A stretch of 64,000 bases of DNA from Lachnospiraceae bacterium (GTDB taxonomy: Bacteria; Bacillota; Clostridia; Lachnospirales; Lachnospiraceae). Of this stretch, positions 39,764-49,071 are shown piece after piece; position 1 is the first letter of the stretch; every line of letters begins with the position of its first letter. Location: NCBI GenBank assembly GCA_017934175.1, contig JAGBKB010000047.1:1-64000 (forward strand), given 5' to 3'. Below the pieces are notes generated by a model, which worked only from the letters and a program-made list of their open reading frames with translations, ran no database searches and was not told the origin of the DNA. Position numbers and translations under genes: made by a program.

Positions 39764-41971
39764 TTATGAGCTTTTGATATAACTATACTCATTTTTTTTA
39801 TCATCATATGCATAATTTTCAATAAATGTGTCCGAAATTTCAGGTCCAAGATTATCAATCATATCTTTATATTCATCTCTTGGAGTTTTTTGACTTGTGT
39901 TGATAAACGCTCCAACTCCATATGCCATACCTACGGGAATACTTATTGCTGATAACAATACTGTGGCACCAATATTTAATATTCCACTTGTAAGTTTTTT
40001 GAACATTTCAATAAATAAACTATTATTACTGTCATTTGCAAAATTCTGAGCAGAAGATATTTTAGCAGCAAATTCTCTGTTAGGTCTAAAATGGCACTTA
40101 TTCCTTATTGCATAATCTAAATCTTGATAATTATCAACTTCATGCACACCATCCTTGTACCCACCGTAACCATATTGCTTATTAACAAAATCTCTCGCAG
40201 CTTCATTGACATCGTTTGATTTTTTTAAAAAATTGCAGAGATTATCTATTGTTTCTTGATTATATCTTCCATTTTTGTCTCTTAATAATTCGGGAGCATT
40301 TATAGAATTTGTTAATCCATTTATAGCTTGAATAAGATTTCCCATTTCTGAATCTTTATTAACTGGAACTAGCCCATCATAGTTATCATTACCGTTATCT
40401 ATTTTATAATCATTACGATTTTTATTAATGTTGTCTATATCGCTAATTATCTTATCAAAATTTAATTTATTAAAATCTTTATTTGCATTAAAACGTTTGT
40501 TGATTTCATCAATTACATTGCTCTTAACAGCCAATTCTGGTTGATTATTATTTGTATTATACAAATAAGGTGAGAAATTAATCGGTGTGTTGCTAATATC
40601 TTTTCCTGTTACTTTTTTATATTCATCAGCAAGTCCCATCTTAACTAGATTTGCATCTGACATATTAAACAAATACTTATAATCTTGATTATTATAAATT
40701 ATTTTACCAATTTTTTCATTTATTTCCTTTGAGTTGTCAATATAGTACTTTTTTCTTTCTTCAGGACTCATATTATCATTAATTCTTAAAACATCAATAA
40801 ACTCTTTGTCACCTTGTAATTTATCAAATATTTTATTTTTATCATCAATTTCTTTCTTTATCTCCTTATAATCATCGCCTTTTATATTATCTAAACGCAT
40901 ATCCCACTTAGGATCATTCCATTCAGTTATGACATCACATGTACCTTCTCCCAATGCACCAATTGTTTTAAATGTTATACCCAAAGGATTGGGGATACCC
41001 GGAATTGCTAATTTAGATATTTCATCACCTGCATTTTTAAGTGCAGAAAATGGTTTTTTTATAGTAGCTGCCCATTTTTGTCTATTTAATTTTTTTTGCT
41101 TTAATTGTTTTAACTGTTTAATATCATTATTTTTTGATTCAGAATCGCCACTATTATTATTCTCATTTTTGGAAGATAAATTATCATTACTAGCACTATT
41201 ATTCCCACTTGAAATTAATTTTGAAGCCGCCATTCCGGCTACAAATGGCACAGCATAATTAGCAATGCCATTTAGTGGATTTTTAAATTGATTAGACAAA
41301 GTTTCAAATTTGCTTTTTGATTTTGAATCAGAAATTATTTGTTGTGTTAAAGCTTCTATTCTATCTCTATTTTTCTGTAACCATTCTAAATAGCAACTAT
41401 ATAGATTATTTTGATCTGTGAAATAATTTGAAATTAAACCATTTTGAACTTCAAAAGAATTTAATAGTGGGATTGCAAGTATGTTATCGTCAGACAATCT
41501 TTTTGCATCAGATTTAGCATCGTTATAAACATCGCTTAGTTTTGAAATTGTATTTTCTACAATTTCTTTAAATAAAGATAAGTCATTATCTGATATTTCA
41601 AACTCATTTTTCTCTTCTAACTTTAAATCAGCTGTTACCATCTTAGAACAATTCTCTGCTATTGAATTCTGCATTTTCCTTATTTCATTTATGCACAATT
41701 CACCGAGTTTATAATGATTTGCCATATCAGTAAATTTATATTTGTTCTCATTATCTTCAACAAGATATTTGTTTACTTTATCAGTATAATTCTCTATTAT
41801 AAAATCATTTGAACATTTTAATGATTTATTTATTAATGAACAGCCAATAGAATTTGCCCAAGATGTTATACTTTCATAATATTCATTAATAACTTTATTT
41901 AGATTATCATTATAATCAAGTTGAGCATTTGATATTAAATTCAAATCCTCTTTTTTTGTACTAAGTCTCAT
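39764..41971 (-). CDS. Large helical protein of the FtsK operon, unknown function
   Basis: A 735-residue protein I do not recognise. Residues 1-230 are helical with heptad-like patterns (NKVINEYYESITSWANSIG), loosely like WXG/LXG substrates of type VII secretion. A hydrophobic stretch is near 240 (YAVPFVAGMAASKLI), then an Asn/Ser-rich linker, a basic segment (QLKQKKLNRQKWAATIKK), a hydrophilic middle, and a hydrophobic segment near 685 (TVLLSAISIPVGMAYGVGAF). Its ATG overlaps the FtsK stop by 11 nt with GAGGTG upstream, so it is tightly coupled to the motor. It could be a substrate, channel part or effector; none is proven. Confidence 0.7.
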   Translation of the reverse strand: MRLSTKKEDLNLISNAQLDYNDNLNKVINEYYESITSWANSIGCSLINKSLKCSNDFIIENYTDKVNKYLVEDNENKYKFTDMANHYKLGELCINEIRKMQNSIAENCSKMVTADLKLEEKNEFEISDNDLSLFKEIVENTISKLSDVYNDAKSDAKRLSDDNILAIPLLNSFEVQNGLISNYFTDQNNLYSCYLEWLQKNRDRIEALTQQIISDSKSKSKFETLSNQFKNPLNGIANYAVPFVAGMAASKLISSGNNSASNDNLSSKNENNNSGDSESKNNDIKQLKQLKQKKLNRQKWAATIKKPFSALKNAGDEISKLAIPGIPNPLGITFKTIGALGEGTCDVITEWNDPKWDMRLDNIKGDDYKEIKKEIDDKNKIFDKLQGDKEFIDVLRINDNMSPEERKKYYIDNSKEINEKIGKIIYNNQDYKYLFNMSDANLVKMGLADEYKKVTGKDISNTPINFSPYLYNTNNNQPELAVKSNVIDEINKRFNANKDFNKLNFDKIISDIDNINKNRNDYKIDNGNDNYDGLVPVNKDSEMGNLIQAINGLTNSINAPELLRDKNGRYNQETIDNLCNFLKKSNDVNEAARDFVNKQYGYGGYKDGVHEVDNYQDLDYAIRNKCHFRPNREFAAKISSAQNFANDSNNSLFIEMFKKLTSGILNIGATVLLSAISIPVGMAYGVGAFINTSQKTPRDEYKDMIDNLGPEISDTFIENYAYDDKKNEYSYIKSS

Positions 41972-44429
41972 TCAAGTTCACCTCATTGAAATCAATTTGT
42001 GGTGTTTCATACTTTTTCATATCAAAATCAAAAGGCTTAAATGTAAATTGTTTATTGTAATTTACTATTTTACAATCAATGTTTTTGTTATCATCAGCAT
42101 GTTTTGAAAAATCTAATTTCATTTTATCGTATAACTTATCATTATTAGTGTTCATAAAAATATAATTGCAATTTTTATAACTTTGTTCAAGCGTCTCTAT
42201 ATCATTACCAACAAGTACAAAAAATTCATTATGTTTAGTTGAGTCTTCCATCTTTTTACTTAACAATTTATCGAAGTTCTTATCCACATTGTCTGTTCCA
42301 ATTATCCAATTAATTATAAAATTATTATTTGTATATTTTTTATTTTTAAATGATTCATCAAAAATAGAAAATAAGTTCTTGTCTCCAAAAATATATTGCT
42401 TGCTTTGTGGATTAATTCTTTGTAACACCCTTATTATAACGACTATGTATCCATATTTATCTTTTACACGTTCATCTTTGTCTTCTTTTGATAACTGATC
42501 ACTATATTGAGAATGAATTTTTTTCAATTCTTCTACAATTTCTACTATTGCATCATTATAGCTTGAGCTATTGATGTTAAAAGTGTTAATTAGTTCGTTT
42601 ACAATATTTACTAAATTATTTTTACTATACTTTATATCTATTCCATTTGTATCTACAATTTCCTTGCAAACCGAATCATCGACATTTACTATGTATGCAT
42701 TAATAAAATTTTTAATGCATGTCGAAAACTCATTATTAAAATTAATTGTAGATAATATTTCATTTATACCTTTTTTTGTAGCAAAATCATATTCATCAAT
42801 ATTCAATTCCTTAACAATAGGTGGGTTGTTAGATTTATTATCATTCAAATCATCAATAATTGTAGGATATATTGATCTTATAGTTTCACTTTCATAAAAT
42901 ACATTGTGAGTATAATAATTATTACTATATTTCAAGTTTTCAATTAATACTTTAAGAAAATTGCCTATAATAGCATCACTTTGTGAAATCACAGCTATAT
43001 TTCTTTTTCGTCCACTTTCTATAAATACATAATCAAAATCATTCTTCTTAAGATTAAAAACTACTGGCGACCCCAATATTGATGATTCTATTATAGCTAA
43101 ATTATTCTTTTTAATGTCATTAATGTTTTTTTGGATTTTTTTATTGCTGACTATTTTTTGTAAATATTCTTTTTTAGGATAATTGCCTTCTTGATAGAAC
43201 TTTTGAACCTTTGTCCAATCTACATTGTGTGTTTCACTAAATATGTTCTTTAAGTATAATTCAAAATCTGAATCATCACTTCCATTTTCATCTTTAGTCG
43301 CTTTCTTTTTATCATCAATAAATGGTGTTTTATATGTTAAATTGTCCTCAGCTGCCGATCCACCATTGGTGTTAACTAATGTAGTGCCAATTTTAGTTTT
43401 AGATGCAGCATCATTCCCAAGAATATCTAATGAAACTGCCGAATCACAAGGTAGTGCAATTCTTACTTTAAAATTTCCTAAATCCTTTCCAGATAATGCA
43501 CCAGACATTTCTTGCGATGCCAAGAGCATATGTACCCCAGTCGCTCTTCCTAACTTTGTTATTGATGAAATTTTATTTGACAATATGTTTCTTTCTTTAG
43601 ATGTTGCACAGTTTTCCGATAGTAATTGCTGAAATTCATCTACTAGTAATAAAATTCTTGGTAAGCAAAGATTATATTTTTGATACTTGTCAATAAAATC
43701 TTGCAATTTCCTACATCCTAATTTTTGTAATAAATTTTGTCGCATCTGCATATATTCTTCTATACGCGAAATCATACTAACCACATATCGAACTTCACTA
43801 GTAGCTCCTAATGTTACAACGTGTGGTGTTAAATATCTTTTTGTAATTTCATCTATATCCATATATCTGCTTAACTCAACTTTTTTCATGTCAACTAAAT
43901 ATAAATCTAATTCCCATGGTGCATATTCTGTAATTAAATTTAAAATTATATTATTCAATAAGTTTGATTTTCCGGCACCAGTTCTTCCAACTATAACACC
44001 ATGTACATTCTCGTCACCCAGAACTATTGGATTTTGTTTACAATTGTCATTATCAAAATCACCAATTCTTAAATTAATTCCATTTACAGAACGGTTTATC
44101 CATATATTATTACTTGGTTTTTTTACATGAATTTTTTTAAATTCACATATTTTATTTTCAAAAGCCGCGATTGGATTATCTGCTTGTTCAATTTCATTGT
44201 AAAAAGTCGCTGGCTCGTCGCAGATAGTTATATCGCATTCATCTCTCTTAGTATATTTATTTGTTTTATCATCTTTAACATAAAAAATAGGATATTTTAA
44301 ATTATTGATTTTAATATTTTCTAAATCATTGTTACTAATGTATTCATCCAATCTTGACATCATTGCATGAGCAAATGATGTATATGAAGCTGTTTTATTT
44401 AAGTTACTTAGATTTAAATTAATTGCCAT
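41961..44429 (-). CDS. FtsK/SpoIIIE-type ATPase of an uncharacterised operon
   Basis: An 822-residue protein. Residues 1-110 are a leader domain; about 135-345 form an FtsK/SpoIIIE motor with Walker A GRTGAGKS and Walker B ILLLVDEFQQ, followed by ATGVHMLLASQ. From about 430 a second motor-like fold follows (SPVVFNLKKND, RNIAVISQSDAI) without a P-loop, so it looks degenerate. No membrane helices are evident. I recall long actinobacterial proteins in which coiled coil, degenerate motor, active motor and degenerate motor occur in one chain; here the first two seem to be the separate 582-residue gene. The ATG at 44429 is favoured by AGGAGG; a GTG at 44435 is too close. Confidence 0.85.
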   Translation of the reverse strand: MAINLNLSNLNKTASYTSFAHAMMSRLDEYISNNDLENIKINNLKYPIFYVKDDKTNKYTKRDECDITICDEPATFYNEIEQADNPIAAFENKICEFKKIHVKKPSNNIWINRSVNGINLRIGDFDNDNCKQNPIVLGDENVHGVIVGRTGAGKSNLLNNIILNLITEYAPWELDLYLVDMKKVELSRYMDIDEITKRYLTPHVVTLGATSEVRYVVSMISRIEEYMQMRQNLLQKLGCRKLQDFIDKYQKYNLCLPRILLLVDEFQQLLSENCATSKERNILSNKISSITKLGRATGVHMLLASQEMSGALSGKDLGNFKVRIALPCDSAVSLDILGNDAASKTKIGTTLVNTNGGSAAEDNLTYKTPFIDDKKKATKDENGSDDSDFELYLKNIFSETHNVDWTKVQKFYQEGNYPKKEYLQKIVSNKKIQKNINDIKKNNLAIIESSILGSPVVFNLKKNDFDYVFIESGRKRNIAVISQSDAIIGNFLKVLIENLKYSNNYYTHNVFYESETIRSIYPTIIDDLNDNKSNNPPIVKELNIDEYDFATKKGINEILSTINFNNEFSTCIKNFINAYIVNVDDSVCKEIVDTNGIDIKYSKNNLVNIVNELINTFNINSSSYNDAIVEIVEELKKIHSQYSDQLSKEDKDERVKDKYGYIVVIIRVLQRINPQSKQYIFGDKNLFSIFDESFKNKKYTNNNFIINWIIGTDNVDKNFDKLLSKKMEDSTKHNEFFVLVGNDIETLEQSYKNCNYIFMNTNNDKLYDKMKLDFSKHADDNKNIDCKIVNYNKQFTFKPFDFDMKKYETPQIDFNEVNLNET

Positions 44430-44441
44430 AAACACCCCCTC

Positions 44442-45170
44442 CTAGTCAAACAAGTCTCTTGTTTTTTTATTTACTTCTTCAACATATTGTTTGTTTCTTT
44501 CTACTGCAGCCTTTGAGTTGGCTATGGCATTTTGTGATGCAGCCTCAATATTTTTTGTAATAACATCAAACTGTTCATTCAATATTCCATTAACTAAATT
44601 AGTAGTTTCAATTATAAATTCTGTAATGGTATTCCCAAAAACGATTCCCACCGAAATCAACGATTTTGCCATTTCATTTTCTTCAGCATATTCTTTCAAC
44701 TTTTGAGTATGATCATCGTTTATATCATTGATTTTTTTTGCCTTTTCATTTATATCTTCCAATTCTTTTTTTACATTTTCCAAATCAAAATCAGCATCTG
44801 CATTTTCTTTATATGAATTCAAGTTTTCAATATTTTTCATTGAAGTAATTACTTCAACAATTTTATTTTGCTGATTTTTAGCCGTATTAAGCACTTCTTC
44901 ACCTAATCCTACCGATTTGGCCAAATTATAATAACTCGCTTCACTTTCTGCCCACTCTTCTATGCTCTTCTTGACTTGAGACAATACATTATCATTGTAT
45001 GTACTTTCTAATTGAAAAAATGTTTTGTAAACAATATCATAGTTTGTCTTATTTACTAATTCTTCAGCATTTGAAAACACCTCTTCTACATATCCTTGTA
45101 TTTCCAATGCATAGTCTTCTATAGTTTGTATTGCTGGCTCAAATTGTTCACCAACTGCTATCCTACTCAT
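44442..45170 (-). CDS. Small helical coiled-coil protein of the FtsK operon
   Basis: A 242-residue, almost entirely helical, acidic protein without Cys or a signal peptide. The N-terminal half contains SIEEWAESEASYY, loosely like the W-x-x helical hairpins of WXG100-type proteins but longer. A hydrophobic helix occurs near 170-195 (SLISVGIVFGNTITEFIIETT). The position directly before an FtsK-type ATPase recalls type VII secretion substrates, but there is no YxxxD/E tail I can defend. Clear AGGAGG site; 12 nt after the preceding gene. Confidence 0.7.
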   Translation of the reverse strand: MSRIAVGEQFEPAIQTIEDYALEIQGYVEEVFSNAEELVNKTNYDIVYKTFFQLESTYNDNVLSQVKKSIEEWAESEASYYNLAKSVGLGEEVLNTAKNQQNKIVEVITSMKNIENLNSYKENADADFDLENVKKELEDINEKAKKINDINDDHTQKLKEYAEENEMAKSLISVGIVFGNTITEFIIETTNLVNGILNEQFDVITKNIEAASQNAIANSKAAVERNKQYVEEVNKKTRDLFD

Positions 45171-45181
45171 AGTAGTTCCTC

Positions 45182-46930
45182 CTATAATTTACATTCTTTA
45201 ATATTTATATACTTAGATGATGATTTATCAATATGAACTGTATAAAATTTTCTATTACAAATTTGCTTTATCGGAAGCTCAAATGAAGATATATTCTCAT
45301 CAAATAAATCCTTACTTATAAAAATGAAATTAAAAATGCCACATCCTTCGCAATTTGTTAACAATGAATTTATATTATCCATTTTCAAGTCATTAGTACC
45401 ATATACTCTATTGCAAACAAAAGTATATTTTATTATATTTTGACCTTTTTCATTAGCATTAGCATCTTTAATATTACTATATCCTACTTCATTTAATTCA
45501 TTATCCTTATCGCTAATAATTTTCTCGTAGGCAGTATGATCTTTCCCTGTAATAAATTCTATCATGTCATATTCTTTACTTGAAAGTCTATTTAATTCTT
45601 GACCCATTTTCTTCATGTGTTCAGAAGCAACTCTTAACGACATTTTATTATCTATTATTTCAAATTTAAACCCTCTATGATACATATGTGTAATTATATA
45701 TAGAATCATATTTTCAATAATTTTATAAAAATACTCTGTTGTTTCTTTTGCTTCTTTGTTAGCACCATCAAATACTAATATAAATGGTTTCTCAGTTTTA
45801 ATGAAATATGGTTGAACACTTTTAAGCTCTATATCACCTAAATTAAATACGAGTGGAGAATTTCCAATATACATATGTTTTGGCATTATATCATTCTTAT
45901 TTAAAATCCTTTCTGCTATAGGATCAGCATCTGCATTTTCGAGTTCTTCTTCATTAAATACTTTATCATTAAGTTCTTTTGCTAATGCTATTAATTCTTC
46001 TTTTCCTTTAATTAAATCATTTAACTCATTTTGCACAACTTGCATTTTATTGTTTATTGCATTTATATTTTCGGATTTGCCTTTTAGTTCTTCATTAAAT
46101 TTATCATTTTCAGATTTAAGATAGGCAAGTTTTTCAATATTATCCTTGATCTGACTTTCTAACGTGCTAATTTCTGATTTCAGGTTTTCAACATTATTCA
46201 TTGCATCATATAAGTCAATTTGAAATTTCTTAAATTGCATATAATTCTCTGAATCCAAAACTTGATTTGGATCTCCAACCCTTCCGCCGGCCTTTGAAAA
46301 TGCTTTCTTTTGTTTTTCTAATTCATGATATGCTAATCTCAAGTAAGCATCATCAATATCATTGTTTACAAAATTGCAGACAGTGAGATAATTAATATAT
46401 TCTTTCTTTTTTGCTTCCTGTGGGAACACATCGCTCATTATCTTAATTATTATGTCTACAACTTGTTTTAGCCCCAGTTTTACAAAATTATCATTAATAC
46501 TATCAATATTGTTGTTGATTTCATTTCTATGTGCCAAAGAAATTTCTTTTAAATTACTATATTTTTCCTTTACATAATCCAAAAAATATTTATTTGCTAT
46601 GTATCCATTTTCGTCTTTACTTAAAATAATATCTTCATAACAGTTTAATATTTTTCTTTTATTTTTTATTGTTTCTTTATAATCAAAAATTAACCCTTCT
46701 TGTTCTGTAGAGTCATATGAAGTGTCAACTCCAATTTTTTCAATATTGGTCCTATTGTTCTCTCGTATTTTAGATAAATCTGAATTATACGAATCGGATA
46801 TTTTACTTAGTCTTTTAATTTCCGATTCTACTTCTACAATTTTTTTATCATTGCTCTCTAATTTTTCCCATACTTCATTAAATTTAGCTCTATTAACTTC
46901 TATACCGTCTAATATTTCCTGAAAATTCAT
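45182..46930 (-). CDS. Coiled-coil protein with a degenerate FtsK-like C-terminal domain
   Basis: A 582-residue protein. Residues 1-130 and 235-325 are long coiled coils with a helical block between. From about 340 an alpha/beta domain follows (NSPLVFNLGDIELKSV, FILVFDGANKEAKETTEYFYKII, FKFEIIDNKM, IIKYTFVCNRV, GIFNFIFISKDLF). Its order of strands resembles the P-loop-less motor repeat that precedes FtsK domains in long actinobacterial proteins, so it may complete the motor encoded two genes downstream. That relation is an inference from pattern. AGGAGG site present. Confidence 0.7.
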   Translation of the reverse strand: MNFQEILDGIEVNRAKFNEVWEKLESNDKKIVEVESEIKRLSKISDSYNSDLSKIRENNRTNIEKIGVDTSYDSTEQEGLIFDYKETIKNKRKILNCYEDIILSKDENGYIANKYFLDYVKEKYSNLKEISLAHRNEINNNIDSINDNFVKLGLKQVVDIIIKIMSDVFPQEAKKKEYINYLTVCNFVNNDIDDAYLRLAYHELEKQKKAFSKAGGRVGDPNQVLDSENYMQFKKFQIDLYDAMNNVENLKSEISTLESQIKDNIEKLAYLKSENDKFNEELKGKSENINAINNKMQVVQNELNDLIKGKEELIALAKELNDKVFNEEELENADADPIAERILNKNDIMPKHMYIGNSPLVFNLGDIELKSVQPYFIKTEKPFILVFDGANKEAKETTEYFYKIIENMILYIITHMYHRGFKFEIIDNKMSLRVASEHMKKMGQELNRLSSKEYDMIEFITGKDHTAYEKIISDKDNELNEVGYSNIKDANANEKGQNIIKYTFVCNRVYGTNDLKMDNINSLLTNCEGCGIFNFIFISKDLFDENISSFELPIKQICNRKFYTVHIDKSSSKYINIKECKL

Positions 46931-46947
46931 AACTACATAACCTCCTT

Positions 46948-48630
46948 TTACCTAATTGCATTCATTATTACTGTAACGATAACTATAACTACTACTATTG
47001 CAACACCAACCAAAGCAAAGAACATCATTTTTCTTTTTTTATCATTTTTTGCTTGTTCAATATAAATATTACATTTATCAATAATCATACTTGAATCTTT
47101 ATATGAAACATTTGTTTGTAAAAGTTCTATTGCTCTTTCAGGATTCATAAATGCCAAACATTTGCCTAGTTGATAATTTGACAACAATTCAAGTTCATTA
47201 GAGTCTTTATATCCTTCCAATGCTTCAAATCTTTGCTTTGCATCTTTTAATTTTTCAATTACTATACTTTCCTCTTCTGTATTATTAACAAACAATAATG
47301 ATTTAGCCATTAGATAATCATCTTGATTCTTATAATCACCAATATTATTAAGAAAATCATCTAATGAATTCAATAATCCTTGTACTTGAGATTGATACTC
47401 TGTTGCATTTACATTTCTAACATATTGATATATTCCTTTAACCAAATTGCTATCAAACACATATGAATTATAAATCCCATTAAATAATTTATTGGCGTTA
47501 AAATAATTAAACAAATCTTCCTTGTTTCCAATTCTAATATTATTATCACAAATATTATTAATTTGATTATATGAAATGTCATAGCAATCATCAAATCTTA
47601 CATTCAAATCACCCAATATTATTTGCTTTTTTGATTCTAAATCATCATATATATCTTGTAACTTTTGTTTTTCATCATTTAATTTTGTATATGCGATACT
47701 GGTATTCTCTTTCGCGCTTTCAAGTTTTGTTTGAACAGTTGCTGCTTTTCCATCTAATCTATTTATTATTGTAATTATTTTATTTATTTCACTCTGGCAT
47801 TGTTTAATTTCTCTTTCATATTCACTTATGTTTCTTTTTATCGCATTTTTTGCCACTTGATCTTTTGCTAATAATTTTTTGCCATTTTCAAATGCAATTT
47901 TCCCTTTTAAACTACTTATACTGTTATCATAGCCCTTGATATCTACATCATATGAATTGATTTCAGCATAAATGCCATTTAAATCTTTTTGTAAATCATC
48001 TTCAATTATTTTTCTATCATCATATGCTTCTTGAGCATTTTCTATTCTTTCATTGCATTTATCTATACTAGGTTGTGTGGCCTCTTTTTCATTTATAAAA
48101 CCATCAACTTTACTCATAATGCCAGAATCAAATAAATCATCAATTAATAACTTTACTTTTGCACATGTTGTATTATATTTTGACAATTGAATAATATCTG
48201 TATCATTTATTTTTTTAGCATCATTGATAATCCTAAAACCTATTTTTACTTTTTCTTGTATTTCATTATCTGCATACTGTAGATATTTATCAATTTTTTC
48301 ATTAGCATTCAAAAAACTATTTGAATTATTAAGCATTTGATAAGCAGATTGCATTTTTTTACTATACTCCTGTAATTCAGTATTTATATCACCATTTGTA
48401 TATTGAATTGCTTTTTCTAAATAATCATCACACACCAAACAATCACTAATATTACATTCCGAAATACTTTGTTTTGAGTTTAATGCAAGAAAATAATAAT
48501 ACCACCCGTCACCATTATCGGGATTTTCATTAGTAATTTGTTCACATAACTCTAATGATTTTTTAAATTGTTTTGTTTGGATTAATTCTAACGCTTGGTT
48601 TAATAAAGACTCCGTATTTGCATTGCCCAT
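46948..48630 (-). CDS. Tail-anchored TPR/coiled-coil protein, first gene of the FtsK operon
   Basis: A 560-residue protein. An N-terminal TPR-like repeat (ALELIQTKQFKKSLELCEQITNENPDNGDGWYYYFLAL) includes a CNISDCLVC segment. A long coiled coil occupies roughly 190-335, a second helical repeat region follows, and a single hydrophobic helix closes the protein (about 535-558) after KKRK. It therefore looks C-terminally anchored with the bulk in the cytoplasm, and could tether the motor complex to the membrane. Very strong GGAGGGG site. The inferred invertible promoter lies 107-430 bases upstream. Confidence 0.72.
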   Translation of the reverse strand: MGNANTESLLNQALELIQTKQFKKSLELCEQITNENPDNGDGWYYYFLALNSKQSISECNISDCLVCDDYLEKAIQYTNGDINTELQEYSKKMQSAYQMLNNSNSFLNANEKIDKYLQYADNEIQEKVKIGFRIINDAKKINDTDIIQLSKYNTTCAKVKLLIDDLFDSGIMSKVDGFINEKEATQPSIDKCNERIENAQEAYDDRKIIEDDLQKDLNGIYAEINSYDVDIKGYDNSISSLKGKIAFENGKKLLAKDQVAKNAIKRNISEYEREIKQCQSEINKIITIINRLDGKAATVQTKLESAKENTSIAYTKLNDEKQKLQDIYDDLESKKQIILGDLNVRFDDCYDISYNQINNICDNNIRIGNKEDLFNYFNANKLFNGIYNSYVFDSNLVKGIYQYVRNVNATEYQSQVQGLLNSLDDFLNNIGDYKNQDDYLMAKSLLFVNNTEEESIVIEKLKDAKQRFEALEGYKDSNELELLSNYQLGKCLAFMNPERAIELLQTNVSYKDSSMIIDKCNIYIEQAKNDKKRKMMFFALVGVAIVVVIVIVTVIMNAIR

Positions 48631-48670
48631 ATACCCCTCCTATATTTAAATATTAATTGTTAAATATCAC

Positions 48671-48699
48671 AATATATTAACTTAACCAGTGTAATGCAA
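48671..48699 (-). promoter_or_regulatory. Possible weak constitutive promoter of the FtsK operon
   Basis: TTGCAT (48694-48699) and TATATT (48671-48676), spacer 17, minus strand, outside the putative invertible segment. The -35 is poor. If real, the operon has a basal level that does not depend on inversion. Confidence 0.35.
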
Positions 48700-48736
48700 T
48701 ATTAATCAAGTAGGCTTATATGATAATACATATCAT

Positions 48737-48757
48737 GACATAATAAAAATTATGTCC
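48737..48757 (+). repeat. Left inverted repeat (IRL) of the putative promoter switch
   Basis: A 21-bp sequence made of two 8-bp dyad arms (GACATAAT and ATTATGTC) around AAAA plus one outer C. It recurs exactly, in inverted orientation, at 49045-49065. Paired arms around a short asymmetric centre are the usual form of a tyrosine-recombinase core site. Confidence 0.85.
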
Positions 48758-48855
48758 CAATAAAAACTAGAATTTTTCTTGTAAACTATTCTTTTGCAGA
48801 TAAATTTTCAGTTTATAATTAAAAAAAAACTTTTTTTGCTACATTTGTTACATAT

Positions 48856-48896
48856 AAATAAAACATATAGTGAAATATCACATATATGTTTTATTT
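48856..48896. terminator. Long hairpin inside the putative invertible segment
   Basis: A 14-bp outer stem (48856-48869 with 48883-48896) continues into GTGA/TCAC with one bulged A and an AATA loop. It is T-rich on both 3' sides. It could insulate the segment in both orientations, for instance by stopping recombinase transcripts from entering the operon. Confidence 0.5.
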
Positions 48897-48981
48897 TAAT
48901 ACAATAAAACTAGTTTTTAGTAAATATATCGTAATTGGTTAATACTATTTGAAACATTTATGAAATTTTTAACTTTTTTCA

Positions 48982-49010
48982 TTGATTATATATGACTTTT
49001 TTGTTATAAT
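48982..49010 (+). promoter_or_regulatory. Strong promoter inside the putative invertible segment (OFF orientation)
   Basis: TTGATT (48982-48987), 17-base spacer and a perfect TATAAT (49005-49010) preceded by TGT, an extended -10. Read as given it produces only about 50 nt before the IRR hairpin and six T residues. No plus-strand gene lies downstream. Confidence 0.8.
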
Positions 49011-49044
49011 ACTATCAAAGATTACTTAACTCATTTGATATTAA

Positions 49045-49071
49045 GGACATAATTTTTATTATGTCTTTTTT
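49045..49071 (+). terminator. Right inverted repeat (IRR) with T tract, terminator-like on the plus strand
   Basis: The 21-bp repeat (49045-49065) folds as an 8-bp stem and is followed by TTTTTT (49066-49071) outside the repeat. It should stop transcripts from the switch promoter in the present orientation. The same repeat on the left lacks a T tract on its outer side. Confidence 0.65.

Larger units (their letters stand above)
48737..49065. other. Putative invertible DNA segment carrying a promoter
   Basis: Two perfect 21-bp inverted repeats bound 287 bases with no gene. The interior holds a strong outward promoter near its right end and a large hairpin in the middle. A tyrosine recombinase gene ends five bases to the right, and the five-gene FtsK operon starts 106 bases to the left. 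In the orientation read here the promoter faces the recombinase 3' end, i.e. away from the operon. Inversion would point it at the operon, giving a leader of about 155 nt. This matches the layout of known recombinase-driven switches such as those of Clostridioides, but inversion itself is inferred. Confidence 0.65.

Noticed and set aside
39764..48630. Calling the FtsK operon a type VII secretion system
   Set aside because: Only one FtsK-type ATPase without membrane helices and no WXG100, EsaA, EssB or YukD homologue could be seen, so the label would overreach.
49016..49071. A functional small RNA between the switch promoter and IRR
   Set aside because: Possible, but a roughly 50-nt product is more simply explained as the abortive output of the OFF orientation.
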